DNA of 14,165 nucleotides from Flavobacteriales bacterium UBA1112 (GCA_002313415.1 DCBH01000029.1:1-14165); one strand, 5' to 3'. Numbered from the stretch's first letter, positions 1 to 7,017 are shown. Notes: a model not told the origin generated them from the letters alone. Translations and numbers: made by a program.

Positions 1-39
1 CTCCCGAACATCCAAATTGGTGTCTCCTACGGATTCTAA
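1..39 (+). CDS. C-terminal end of a probable outer-membrane beta-barrel protein (partial)
   Basis: The first 39 bases read in frame 1 as LPNIQIGVSYGF followed by TAA. Alternating hydrophobic and polar residues ending in an aromatic Phe are the usual last beta-strand of outer-membrane barrel proteins, where the terminal Phe serves as the signal for the BAM machinery. A strong plus-strand terminator lies 24 bases downstream, which supports a plus-strand gene ending here. Only 12 residues are visible, so the protein family cannot be named, and a chance open frame remains possible. Confidence 0.5.
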   Translation, partial: LPNIQIGVSYGF

Positions 40-63
40 GACCTTACGAATCTGATTCTGAAG

Positions 64-92
64 GCCTTGCACCGTGTGGTGCAGGGCTTTTT
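64..92 (+). terminator. Rho-independent terminator for the gene entering from the left
   Basis: A 10-bp stem (left arm GCCTTGCACC, right arm GGTGCAGGGC, one G-T wobble) encloses a GTGT loop and is followed directly by five T residues, then CTTT. It lies 24 bases after the TAA at 37-39 and has the right polarity for the plus strand. Confidence 0.87.
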
Positions 93-116
93 CTTTCCAT
101 GACCCTTTCAAGCAGC

Positions 117-149
117 AAAAACCCCGCACGAATATGCGGGGCTTGTTTT
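117..149 (-). terminator. Terminator after the tRNA-Met/tRNA-Val unit, possibly bidirectional
   Basis: A perfect 7-bp stem CCCCGCA (122-128) and TGCGGGG (135-141) has a 6-base loop. On the minus strand it is followed by TTTTT (the A run at 117-121), just past the 3' end of tRNA-Val at 151. On the plus strand it is followed by CTTGTTTT, so it may also back up the terminator at 64-92. Confidence 0.78.
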
Positions 150-150
150 G

Positions 151-225
151 TGGGCAATACTGGACTCGAACCAGTGACCTCTCGCGTGTGAGGCGAGCGC
201 TCTGAACCAGCTGAGCTAAATGCCC
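151..225 (-). tRNA. tRNA-Val (anticodon CAC)
   Basis: The minus strand folds into a 75-nt cloverleaf: acceptor GGGCATT/ATTGCCC, D stem GCTC/GAGC, anticodon stem CTCGC/GCGAG with loop CTCACAC, T stem ACTGG/CCAGT with loop TTCGAGT, and discriminator A. The CAC anticodon reads GUG (valine). No CCA is encoded; the next bases are CAAA, so CCA must be added by nucleotidyltransferase. The acceptor stem has an unusual T-T mismatch at pair 6-67; all other stems pair fully. It lies 83 bases downstream of tRNA-Met on the same strand, and a terminator follows immediately. Confidence 0.95.
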
Positions 226-234
226 TCCAAAGCG

Positions 235-250
235 TGTTTCAAAAGAAACA
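235..250. repeat. Small perfect inverted repeat between the two tRNA genes
   Basis: TGTTTC (235-240), a four-base AAAA loop and GAAACA (245-250) make a perfect 6-bp hairpin 9 bases upstream of the 5' end of tRNA-Val. It could be a processing landmark in a two-tRNA precursor or a protein-binding palindrome. Its function is not known and it could be chance in an AT-rich spacer. I see no good TAnnTTTG box for an independent tRNA-Val promoter in this spacer. Confidence 0.35.
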
Positions 251-308
251 ATCACGGAAGTTACGCAACCTGATGTCAGACAACACAGGGCCTACGAGTT
301 CCGAAAAG

Positions 309-382
309 TGCGCCCTGCAGGGCTTGAACCTGCGACCAAGAGATTATGAGTCTCCTGCTCTGACCAACTGAGCTAAGGGCGC
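309..382 (-). tRNA. tRNA-Met (anticodon CAT), probably elongator
   Basis: The minus strand folds into a 74-nt cloverleaf: acceptor GCGCCCT/AGGGCGC (7 of 7 pairs), D stem GCTC/GAGC, anticodon stem GGAGA/TCTCT (one G-T pair) with loop CTCATAA, T stem GCAGG/CCTGC with loop TTCAAGC, and discriminator A. No CCA is encoded. The first acceptor pair is G-C and there are no three G-C pairs in the anticodon stem, so this is not the initiator tRNA. A CAT anticodon can also belong to tRNA-Ile2, whose C34 is modified to lysidine. I favour elongator Met from the overall look, but the sequence alone does not settle it. Confidence 0.92.
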
Positions 383-388
383 GTGGGA

Positions 389-396
389 CGAAGGTA
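389..396 (-). promoter_or_regulatory. Possible -7 box for the tRNA-Met/tRNA-Val unit
   Basis: The minus strand reads TACCTTCG, which matches the Bacteroidota -7 consensus TAnnTTTG at all but one fixed position. It ends 6 bases before the 5' end of tRNA-Met, a suitable distance for a tRNA primary transcript. No clear TTG is present at the expected -33 position, so the tRNAs may instead be transcribed by readthrough from rnr. Confidence 0.3.
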
Positions 397-406
397 CTGC
401 GGAAGA

Positions 407-418
407 GGACCGAAGTCC
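407..418 (-). other. C(UUCG)G tetraloop hairpin just after rnr
   Basis: On the minus strand, GGAC-TTCG-GTCC lies 12 bases past the rnr stop codon. A C(UUCG)G tetraloop is exceptionally stable for its size. The downstream sequence TCTTCC is only weakly T-rich, so this is at best a poor terminator. It may instead protect or define the 3' end of the rnr mRNA, or separate it from the tRNA precursor. The stem is only 4 bp, so chance is possible. Confidence 0.4.
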
Positions 419-430
419 ACCCAGTCCAAG

Positions 431-2689
431 TCAATCCACTTCTTCACCTTCCTCCAGCCATTCAAATTCCAATTGGCGCTTGGCCAGGTCAGCCGCAACG
501 ACCCGGATTGTAATGGAATCCCCTAGTCCAATTTTTGTGCCTGAGCGCAAGCCCTCAAAAAGCACGCGGTCCTCGTCAAAACTCCATTGATCCCAAGGAA
601 AAGACTCCTTCGGCACAAATCCCTCACACTTGTTTTCGTCGATTTCCACAAACAATCCGCGGCCAATCACACCATTCACGAGACCTTTGAATGTCTCTCC
701 GATGCGGGTGGAAAGGAACTCAACTTGCTTGTACTTGATGCTCGCTCGCTCAGCCTCGGCGGCCCGCTTCTCCATGACCGAACTGTGGTGGCACTTCCCT
801 CCAAGTGGCGCTTCATCAGCGCTGCCTTTGCCATCAAGGTACCTCTGCAGCAGCCGATGAACCATCACGTCGGGATAACGACGAATGGGACTTGTAAAAT
901 GCGTGTAATAAGGGAAAGCCAGCCCGTAATGACCGATGTTTTCCGTGTTGTACTCCGCCTTGGCCATGGTGCGAATGGCCATGGTCTTCACAGTGTGTTC
1001 TTCCTGTGTTCCTGAAGTTGCCGCCAAAAGATCACGAAGCAGAGACTCGGCATTTCCCGGGGTGGGCTTGGGCATCTCATGACCAAATCGCCTGACAAAC
1101 ACCCGAAGTTGCTTCAGCTTCTCAGGGTCTGGCCTGTCGTGAACCCGATACACCGCCGTGCGCGAAGGCACTTGTTTTTCTGGGTGGACTTTGGCCAAAA
1201 ACCGGGCTACTTCAACGTTGGCAAGCAACATGAAGTCTTCGATGAGCTTGTTGGCCTCTTTCATTTGCTTGACGACCACACGCAGAGGTTTTCCCTCTTC
1301 GTCAAGTTGAAACCGAACCTCCTCTGTGTTGAAATCGATGCCCCCTTTTTGAAAACGCTTTCTTCGAAGTTCTTGGGCGAGGTCACCGAGCACGCGAAGT
1401 TCCTCTGCGTGGTCCCCTTCTCCAGACTCAAGTCGCTCTTGCGCTTCTTCGTATGCAAACCTTCGGTCGGAGTGTATGACCGTTCGACCAAACCAGCGGC
1501 CCACAACTTCCGCCTTCGTTGTCATTTCGAACACCGCGCTGAATGCAAACCGATCTTCATGAGGTCGAAGCGAGCACAAATCATTGGAGAGTACCTCGGG
1601 AAGCATGGGGATGGTGCGGTCCACGAGATACACGCTTGTGGCGCGCTGAACTGCTTCGCGGTCAAGAACTGAGCCCGGCGTCAAATAATGAGTCACATCA
1701 GCAATGTGCACACCCACCTCCCAATTTCCGTTTTCACAGCGCCGAAGGCTCAGCGCATCGTCGAAGTCCTTGGCATCTGCCGGGTCGATGGTCATGGTAA
1801 GGACCTCACGAAAGTCTCGACGACGGGCCACCTCAACAGGGTCGAGTCCGTGAGGCTTCGCCGCATCGCTCGGCACAAATGCTCTTGCCGCAACTTCAAC
1901 TTCTTCGGGGAATTGGTAGGGCAAACCAAATTCCGCAAGAATGGCATGCATTTCTACCTCGTGATCGCCTTGTTGGCCGAGAATTTGAACGATTCGACCC
2001 ACAGGTTGGTCTCGAGGGTCGTCCCATTGTTCTAACGCAACCAAAACCTTATCTCCATCTGTTGCTTCACCAAGATGTCGTGCTGGAATGAAAAAATCTG
2101 TGTGAATCTTTTGATCTGATGGCTTTCCAAAAGCATAGTCGCGCACCAAGGTTACCGTGACGACGTAGTGCTCACGAAGACGCTTGGTGACGCGCTTGAC
2201 TCTAGGTGTCGTTCGGCGTCCGCGCTGCCACCATTCAATTTCTACGGTGTCCCCCCAGAAAGCATCGCCCGTCTGAGCCTTGGGGACGCGGATTTCATTG
2301 CCGTCGGCCATGCGCACAAAGCCCGTACCCATTCGAGAAATTTGGATGGTTCCTTCTGCCCCTGATGCCTCCTGAATTTCAGCCGCTGCCAACGTGTATC
2401 GTCCGCGACCCAAATCCTGCAGCTTGCCCTTCTCTGCCAAATCCTCCAAAAGAGCCAAGACGGCGCGACGCACCTCGTGATTCAAGATTCCAAGGGCACC
2501 AGAAACCTGTTTGTGATTGAGCGCTTTTCCCGTGCGCTGTCGAAACACTTTCAATACCGATTTGCGCAAATCTTGCGGCGAACCATAATCCTCAGACCCG
2601 TGCATGCCGCGCTGTCCTTTGCCACCACGACGAGAAGAACCTCCCACAAACTTGTTTCCGCGCGAACCGCGACCTCCTTTCCTGCCCAT
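431..2689 (-). CDS. rnr: Ribonuclease R (3'-5' exoribonuclease)
   Basis: This 752-residue protein is a processive 3'-to-5' exoribonuclease that degrades structured RNA, including rRNA and mRNA fragments, in the cytoplasm. Visible domains in order are a basic Gly/Arg-rich tail (about 1-30), a winged-helix RNase R domain (about 40-100), two cold-shock-type OB folds (about 108-235), the RNB catalytic domain (about 290-615) and an S1 domain (about 666-745). The catalytic motif IDPADAKDFDDA carries Asp302, Asp308, Asp310 and Asp311, which bind the metal ions. The RNB signature SPIRRYPDVMVHRLL lies at 600-614. Length fits the RNase R family and excludes the shorter RNase II. The first ATG follows a TAnnTTTG-like box by only 4 bases; an alternative start is Met29 (2605), which would remove the basic tail. 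It diverges from the methyltransferase gene across 38 bp. Two tRNA genes follow on the same strand. Confidence 0.97.
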   Translation of the reverse strand: MGRKGGRGSRGNKFVGGSSRRGGKGQRGMHGSEDYGSPQDLRKSVLKVFRQRTGKALNHKQVSGALGILNHEVRRAVLALLEDLAEKGKLQDLGRGRYTLAAAEIQEASGAEGTIQISRMGTGFVRMADGNEIRVPKAQTGDAFWGDTVEIEWWQRGRRTTPRVKRVTKRLREHYVVTVTLVRDYAFGKPSDQKIHTDFFIPARHLGEATDGDKVLVALEQWDDPRDQPVGRIVQILGQQGDHEVEMHAILAEFGLPYQFPEEVEVAARAFVPSDAAKPHGLDPVEVARRRDFREVLTMTIDPADAKDFDDALSLRRCENGNWEVGVHIADVTHYLTPGSVLDREAVQRATSVYLVDRTIPMLPEVLSNDLCSLRPHEDRFAFSAVFEMTTKAEVVGRWFGRTVIHSDRRFAYEEAQERLESGEGDHAEELRVLGDLAQELRRKRFQKGGIDFNTEEVRFQLDEEGKPLRVVVKQMKEANKLIEDFMLLANVEVARFLAKVHPEKQVPSRTAVYRVHDRPDPEKLKQLRVFVRRFGHEMPKPTPGNAESLLRDLLAATSGTQEEHTVKTMAIRTMAKAEYNTENIGHYGLAFPYYTHFTSPIRRYPDVMVHRLLQRYLDGKGSADEAPLGGKCHHSSVMEKRAAEAERASIKYKQVEFLSTRIGETFKGLVNGVIGRGLFVEIDENKCEGFVPKESFPWDQWSFDEDRVLFEGLRSGTKIGLGDSITIRVVAADLAKRQLEFEWLEEGEEVD

Positions 2690-2693
2690 GCGT

Positions 2694-2701
2694 CAAAGAT
2701 G
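2694..2701 (-). promoter_or_regulatory. Possible -7 box for rnr
   Basis: The minus strand reads CATCTTTG, one fixed base off the TAnnTTTG consensus, ending 4 bases before the rnr ATG. No TTG is found about 20 bases upstream of it. If used, transcription would begin at or next to the start codon and give a leaderless or nearly leaderless mRNA. Confidence 0.25.
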
Positions 2702-2727
2702 CAGCTTGTGGGCGAACTTGCCACCTC

Positions 2728-3582
2728 ATGACGTCCCGATTTCTCCCCACCCATTGGCTTGAATATGCCTTGATTGACGCTGGTCATGGCAAGCGCCTAG
2801 AGCGATTTGGAGAAGTCACCATGGTCAGGCCAGATCCTTTTGCGTTGTGGCAACCCGCTGGTGACCCCAAAGCTTGGCAGAGCGCGGATGCCACATTTGA
2901 ACCAACAGGTCGAACACAGGGCAGGTGGAATGTCGCCCACGACACGCCCAAAAGATGGCCCATTCGTTATCATTCTCCCTCACTGGAATTGGTCTTCGAG
3001 CTGGAAATGACCCAATTCAAGCACATCGGTTTGTTTCCTGAGCAAGCAGACAATTGGGAATTCATCGCAGAGAAACTCAAGGAGGGCGACAAATTTCTCA
3101 ACCTCTTTGCCTACACCGGAGGAGCAAGTCTCGCCGCTCGATTTGTCGGTGCAGATGTCATCCATTGCGACGCAATTCGACAAGTCGTGAACTGGACACG
3201 AAAAAACATGGAAGCAAGCGGTCTCAGCGGAATTCGTTGGGTCGTGGAAGACGCTCTGAAGTTCGCTCGTCGAGAGGCCAAACGCGGCAAGACGTATCAC
3301 GGAATCGTCCTCGATCCGCCCACTTGGGGTCTTGGACCGAAAGGCGAGAAGTGGAAACTGGAAGACCAGCTGCTCGACCTCATTGAGGTCGTGGCACGCT
3401 TGGTGGCCCCGGGAGGCTTTGTCGTCATGAATACTTACAGCGGCATTCCCCCGAGCAGCCTAGAAACGATGTGGGCCCTCGCGCTTCCTGATGCCAACAT
3501 TCAAAGTGGCGAGCTTTGTCTTCGCACTGAACTCGGCCACGATTTGTCCACAGGAACCCTTGTCCGCATTCAAAGACCTTAA
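2728..3582 (+). CDS. Class I SAM-dependent methyltransferase, RlmI/RlmK-like catalytic domain
   Basis: This 284-residue protein has a Rossmann-type methyltransferase fold. Motif I is FLNLFAYTGGASL (123-135), close to the NCFSYTGG loop of 23S rRNA methyltransferase RlmI. Asp148 (HCDAIRQ) should bind the SAM ribose, Asp175 (VEDALKF) the adenine side, and the motif IV sequence LDPPTWG (195-201) is the DPP-type active-site loop of the RlmI/RlmK group. It lacks the N-terminal PUA RNA-binding domain of RlmI; residues 1-110 instead form a region that ends in the conserved-looking MTQFKHIGLFPEQ. rRNA is therefore a reasonable guess for the substrate, but the exact base is not deducible. The gene diverges from rnr and is followed 72 bases later by miaE on the same strand, which suggests a role in RNA modification. 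Annotation as a generic SAM methyltransferase is safe. Confidence 0.88.
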   Translation: MTSRFLPTHWLEYALIDAGHGKRLERFGEVTMVRPDPFALWQPAGDPKAWQSADATFEPTGRTQGRWNVAHDTPKRWPIRYHSPSLELVFELEMTQFKHIGLFPEQADNWEFIAEKLKEGDKFLNLFAYTGGASLAARFVGADVIHCDAIRQVVNWTRKNMEASGLSGIRWVVEDALKFARREAKRGKTYHGIVLDPPTWGLGPKGEKWKLEDQLLDLIEVVARLVAPGGFVVMNTYSGIPPSSLETMWALALPDANIQSGELCLRTELGHDLSTGTLVRIQRP

Positions 3583-3623
3583 CGCAATGCTGGCATACGG
3601 GTCGTCTCCATCGCCCACATGTG

Positions 3624-3631
3624 TATTTTTG
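3624..3631 (+). promoter_or_regulatory. Possible -7 box for miaE
   Basis: TATTTTTG matches the TAnnTTTG consensus exactly. It would start transcription near 3636 and give a leader of about 19 bases before the ATG at 3655. The -33 TTG is not evident at the right spacing, so miaE may mainly be read through from the methyltransferase gene. Confidence 0.35.
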
Positions 3632-3654
3632 TTGGCATGGCACAGAACAGCGTA

Positions 3655-4236
3655 ATGCTTGGACTCAAACTGCCCACCGACCCCCGATGGGTGGAGCTTG
3701 TTGAACGAAACATCTCTGAAATTCTGACTGACCACGCATGGTGCGAACAGAAAGCCGCCTCCAATGCCATCAGCACCATAGTACGCTACCCTGAACTCAC
3801 AGATATGGTCGAAGAATTGACCGCGATTGCGCAAGAAGAAATGTCGCACTTTGGGATGGTGCTAGAAAAAATGAAGGCCCGAGGATTCACGCTGGGCCCG
3901 GAGCGCAAGGACGACTACGTGGGTCAACTCGCGAAGTTCATCAGACGGGGCGGGTCTCGGGAGAGCCAGCTCGTGGATCGTCTTCTTTTTGCAGCCATCA
4001 TTGAAGCCCGCTCGTGTGAACGATTCAAAATGCTGTCAGAACGCATCAGCGACCCTGACCTCGCATCGTTCTATCGAGATTTGATGATTAGCGAAGCAGG
4101 CCACTACACGGCCTTCTTGAAGCTCGCACGGAAATACGGCGGCTCTGTTGACGTCAACGGAAGGTGGAAAGAGTGCCTCGACTTTGAAGCGCAAATCATC
4201 CAGAATTACGGAAAGAAGGAAACCATGCACGGCTAA
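3655..4236 (+). CDS. miaE: tRNA-(ms2io6A37) hydroxylase MiaE
   Basis: MiaE is a non-heme diiron monooxygenase that hydroxylates the isopentenyl chain of ms2i6A37 in tRNAs that read codons starting with U. The protein is a four-helix-bundle, ferritin-like fold. Numbering from the ATG at 3655 (193 residues), the iron ligands expected for the family are visible: Glu31 (HAWCEQKAA), Glu62 and His65 (EEMSH), Glu117 (IIEARSCERF), and Glu147 and His150 (SEAGH). I chose 3655 because the recognisable family N-terminus MLGLKLPTDPRW starts there. ATGs at 3619 and 3637 would add 12 or 6 unconserved-looking residues, and a TAnnTTTG box lies between 3619 and 3637. The gene follows an RNA-methyltransferase-like gene on the same strand and converges with the receptor gene, leaving 13 bases between stop codons. 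Activity requires MiaA and MiaB, which are not in the window. Confidence 0.95.
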   Translation: MLGLKLPTDPRWVELVERNISEILTDHAWCEQKAASNAISTIVRYPELTDMVEELTAIAQEEMSHFGMVLEKMKARGFTLGPERKDDYVGQLAKFIRRGGSRESQLVDRLLFAAIIEARSCERFKMLSERISDPDLASFYRDLMISEAGHYTAFLKLARKYGGSVDVNGRWKECLDFEAQIIQNYGKKETMHG

Positions 4237-4249
4237 CGCCAAGGCTTCA

Positions 4250-6613
4250 TTACCTGACCCCCTTGTCGGCCTGTCCCAGGGTCCAACGTCCACCTATGTA
4301 GGCCATCCGTCCCAGGATGGGACCATAAACGAGGCTCGCGTCAAAGTTCTCTTGAAATGTGCTCACATCTGATGTGTTGGCCAAATCCCAACCCAAAATG
4401 GGATTCCCTTGACGAAAATTCAAGACGTTCTCCACCCCAAGATACAGGTCAATTCCGGGGGAGAACACACGGGACACTTGAGCATTGACCACAACAAAGT
4501 CATCCTCCAACACCGATTGAGGTCGGCTGTCTAAGAGAACATCTGGACGTGGAATGCGCTGCGGCCCCACCCATTGTAACGTCACGTCTCCTGTCCAATT
4601 GGCCCCTCGGTCGTTGACCTTCGAACTGTAACTCCACTGAGAAAAGGCGCGGTGCCTCGGAACATAGGGGTCGAGCATTGTTCCGGCAGCCTCAGCGCCA
4701 TCTCGCTCGGTTACTGCATGAACAAAACGGTAGGCCAACCGCATGTCCCAACGCCGATGCACAGACCAGCCGAGCTCAGCTTGGGCAGTGAGAGATCTAG
4801 CCTCCCGATTGCCGAGGTTATATACGCACACTTCATGGGCATCCGCGTCAAAATCAACAACTGCGCGATTTTGAAATTCTGTCCAATACCCATCTAATGC
4901 AAAATCCGCATCACGGTAAAACAATTTAAACTTGCTTGTGACATTGACCCCTGCGTTCCAACCTTGCTCAGGCTCGAGTGGCCCATCTAAAATCCACGTC
5001 CGATTGCTCGCCCAGGCGCCGAGCTCCTCCATCAACACATTGGGCGTCCGAAAGCCCGTGCCCGCCACCAATTTCAGTGAGGTCTGTTCTGTCGCGCTCC
5101 AACGAGCGTGAATTCGCGGCGTAAAAATCGTGCCCCAGAGATTGTGATGGTCGACCCGAAGACCAGCCACCACCATGCCGCGATCGTTCCCCTTCCATGT
5201 GGTCTCCAAAAACGCCCCAGGAACGTGCTCTGTGCGCATCAAAGTATCGGAGCTAGGTGAGGATTCCATTGGAGTCGCTCCCCACGTTCCACGTTCCAAG
5301 AAGTCATCGTAGAGGTAGCTCACCCCTGCGCTGAACTCAACATCCTCTGAACCCAAGAATCCGCTGCGTAGCACATTTGCCCTAAAGGTCTTCTGCTCCC
5401 CGTCATAATCGCGGTTGCCAAATCTTTGAATGTGTCTGTGATTGGATGCAGTCCATTGACTTCCCCATGAACGACCCTCTTTCCCTGGCAAAACGTATCC
5501 AATTTTGGCATTGACTTCCGCGCGCCGAATGTTCGTAGAAGCCGTCCAAAGAGGATTTTCGCCCGTCATTCCACCTTCCCGAACCATTTCGGCACCCACG
5601 AATGCGATGTCCGCGCGCAAACCACGGTCACCTATGAAACGCCATTCATTGCGCACCACACCGTCTTTTTTCAACGGTGTATCAAGAAACCCATCACCAT
5701 CACGTTTGCCGTCCAAATCGTTGTCAGGGCCATTTCTGTCATTGACACGCTGTCCGTATTCTCCATGCGTCATCAAAACCGTCTCCCAACGCCGCCCCAC
5801 CTGATGCCTGCTGACATGATTGAACTCCATGCGGCCCGTTCCCGCCAAGAAAAGATTGAGGTGAAAAGGCTCGGCAGAATCAGCGTTACGGTGAGCAACA
5901 TTGATTTGGCCGGTAAAACTTTCGTAACCTGACGCCACTGTGCCGACCCCCTTTGAAATGAAAATGCTTTCAATCCATGGCCCAGGAATGAAACTCATGC
6001 CCTGAACCACATTCAACCCCCGTGGGCCTGGCAGATTGTCAACCAAAAGTTGCGTGTACTTGCCGGCCAAGCCAAGCATGTGGATCTGACGCGTACCAGT
6101 AACCGCGTCTGTGAAACTTGCATCTACGGATGCGTTGGTTTCAAAGGCCTCGCTCAGGTTGCAGCACGCCGCCTTGCACAGCTCTTTGCGGCTAAGTTGT
6201 TGAATGTTGAGAGGATTCAAGAGGGAAATGCTTTGGGTGCTCTCCTCGAAGACGACATCTGCAGACTCCAGAAGAACTCCTTGCTCCAATGGCACGTCGA
6301 GGTAAGATTCCCCGCGATACAACACATCCACCGTTTTGTAACCGACCATGCTGACGCGAAGCGTATCCGGGTTGCGCCGCACATCAATTTGGAAAAACCC
6401 ATATGCATCGGTGACCGCACCGATCTCGCCTCCCTTCCAAAATACCGAGGCCCCAGGTAGCGCATCAAATGTCTCTTTATCCGAACCAAAGCCAACACCA
6501 TCCATCTTTACCGGCGCAAATACCTTTCCCCGAAGGGTCTTTTGCGCATTTGCATCAATGGAGACGCTCACAAGCAGCATCAAGCAAGCGACAAGCCAAC
6601 TGGCTCGTATCAT
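4250..6613 (-). CDS. TonB-dependent outer-membrane receptor, probable metal (copper?) transporter
   Basis: This 787-residue protein is a TonB-dependent receptor. It has a signal peptide (MIRASWLVACLMLLVSVSIDANAQ), a carboxypeptidase-regulatory-like beta-sandwich (about 26-115, GKVFAP...DAYGFFQI...VSMVGYKTV), a plug domain (about 125-240, with ASGYESFTGQINV at its end) and a barrel ending in the strand MAYIGGRWTLG. The plug carries an unusual cluster, ELCKAACCNLSEAF, with Cys146, Cys150 and Cys151. A loop at residues 291-311 has regularly spaced Asp residues (DNDLDGKRDGDGF) that resemble a calcium-binding repeat. The start at 6613 was chosen because it begins a clean signal peptide and overlaps the upstream HMA gene stop by ATGA; an in-frame extension to 6763 would add a non-signal sequence that overlaps the HMA gene. 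Coupling to an HMA protein and the plug cysteines point to a soft metal such as copper. The substrate is inferred, not shown. Confidence 0.9.
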   Translation of the reverse strand: MIRASWLVACLMLLVSVSIDANAQKTLRGKVFAPVKMDGVGFGSDKETFDALPGASVFWKGGEIGAVTDAYGFFQIDVRRNPDTLRVSMVGYKTVDVLYRGESYLDVPLEQGVLLESADVVFEESTQSISLLNPLNIQQLSRKELCKAACCNLSEAFETNASVDASFTDAVTGTRQIHMLGLAGKYTQLLVDNLPGPRGLNVVQGMSFIPGPWIESIFISKGVGTVASGYESFTGQINVAHRNADSAEPFHLNLFLAGTGRMEFNHVSRHQVGRRWETVLMTHGEYGQRVNDRNGPDNDLDGKRDGDGFLDTPLKKDGVVRNEWRFIGDRGLRADIAFVGAEMVREGGMTGENPLWTASTNIRRAEVNAKIGYVLPGKEGRSWGSQWTASNHRHIQRFGNRDYDGEQKTFRANVLRSGFLGSEDVEFSAGVSYLYDDFLERGTWGATPMESSPSSDTLMRTEHVPGAFLETTWKGNDRGMVVAGLRVDHHNLWGTIFTPRIHARWSATEQTSLKLVAGTGFRTPNVLMEELGAWASNRTWILDGPLEPEQGWNAGVNVTSKFKLFYRDADFALDGYWTEFQNRAVVDFDADAHEVCVYNLGNREARSLTAQAELGWSVHRRWDMRLAYRFVHAVTERDGAEAAGTMLDPYVPRHRAFSQWSYSSKVNDRGANWTGDVTLQWVGPQRIPRPDVLLDSRPQSVLEDDFVVVNAQVSRVFSPGIDLYLGVENVLNFRQGNPILGWDLANTSDVSTFQENFDASLVYGPILGRMAYIGGRWTLGQADKGVR

Positions 6614-7017
6614 TGGTCTTCGGGATGTGATTCTATGCAGGATTTGTGCTCGCGATACTTGCAACATCCGTGCAAGTTCGCATAAGATTCTTCCGACGCC
6701 TTGTACTCGTCTGTATCGTGTCCCACTCCAGTAGCGAGCTTGTGCAAACCCACTTTGTTCCACTTTTTGGTCTTGTATACAACGTGGATTTGTTTGGTTT
6801 CAAGATTGTAATCCGCAACGACAATGCCTTTTTGATCGAAGGCCGCTTCGATTCGGCTTTCGCACATGCCGCACAACCCGGATACACCAAATGTCAATTC
6901 GGCCTTCTGTGCTTGCGAAGACACCGAAGTCATTGCGATTCCTACGATGAAAAAAAAACGGAATGCCGACCCTCTGAACATGGGACGACCCATCAGCGAG
7001 ATGGATGAAAACCCCAT
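6610..7017 (-). CDS. Secreted heavy-metal-associated (HMA) domain protein
   Basis: This 135-residue protein has a hydrophobic export signal (FRFFFIVGIAMTSVSSQA, about 19-36) followed by a ferredoxin-like HMA domain. The metal site is GLCGMCESRIEAA, a CxxC pair at Cys49 and Cys52 in place of the more usual GMTCxxC loop. The C-terminal extension contains VGHDTDEYKA and LHGCCKYRE (Cys118, Cys119), further possible ligands. It is probably a periplasmic copper-type binding protein that works with the receptor encoded next to it. The ATG at 7017 forms a TGATG junction with the sdhB stop. A GTG at 7020 and ATGs at 6993 and 6981 are alternatives; the one at 6981 would give a more compact signal peptide. 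The stop overlaps the receptor start by ATGA, which implies translational coupling. The metal preference is inferred from the family. Confidence 0.85.
   Translation of the reverse strand: MGFSSISLMGRPMFRGSAFRFFFIVGIAMTSVSSQAQKAELTFGVSGLCGMCESRIEAAFDQKGIVVADYNLETKQIHVVYKTKKWNKVGLHKLATGVGHDTDEYKASEESYANLHGCCKYREHKSCIESHPEDQ

Noticed and set aside
312..323. Perfect 12-bp palindrome GCCCTGCAGGGC
   Set aside because: It falls at the T-stem/acceptor junction of tRNA-Met and is explained by tRNA structure rather than by an operator.
1079..1672. 197-codon open frame on the plus strand
   Set aside because: It is antisense to the RNB catalytic domain of RNase R, and its translation shows no domain.
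6614..6763. Upstream in-frame extension of the receptor gene by 50 codons
   Set aside because: The added residues overlap the HMA gene and would bury the clear signal peptide; the ATGA overlap at 6610-6613 supports the shorter form.
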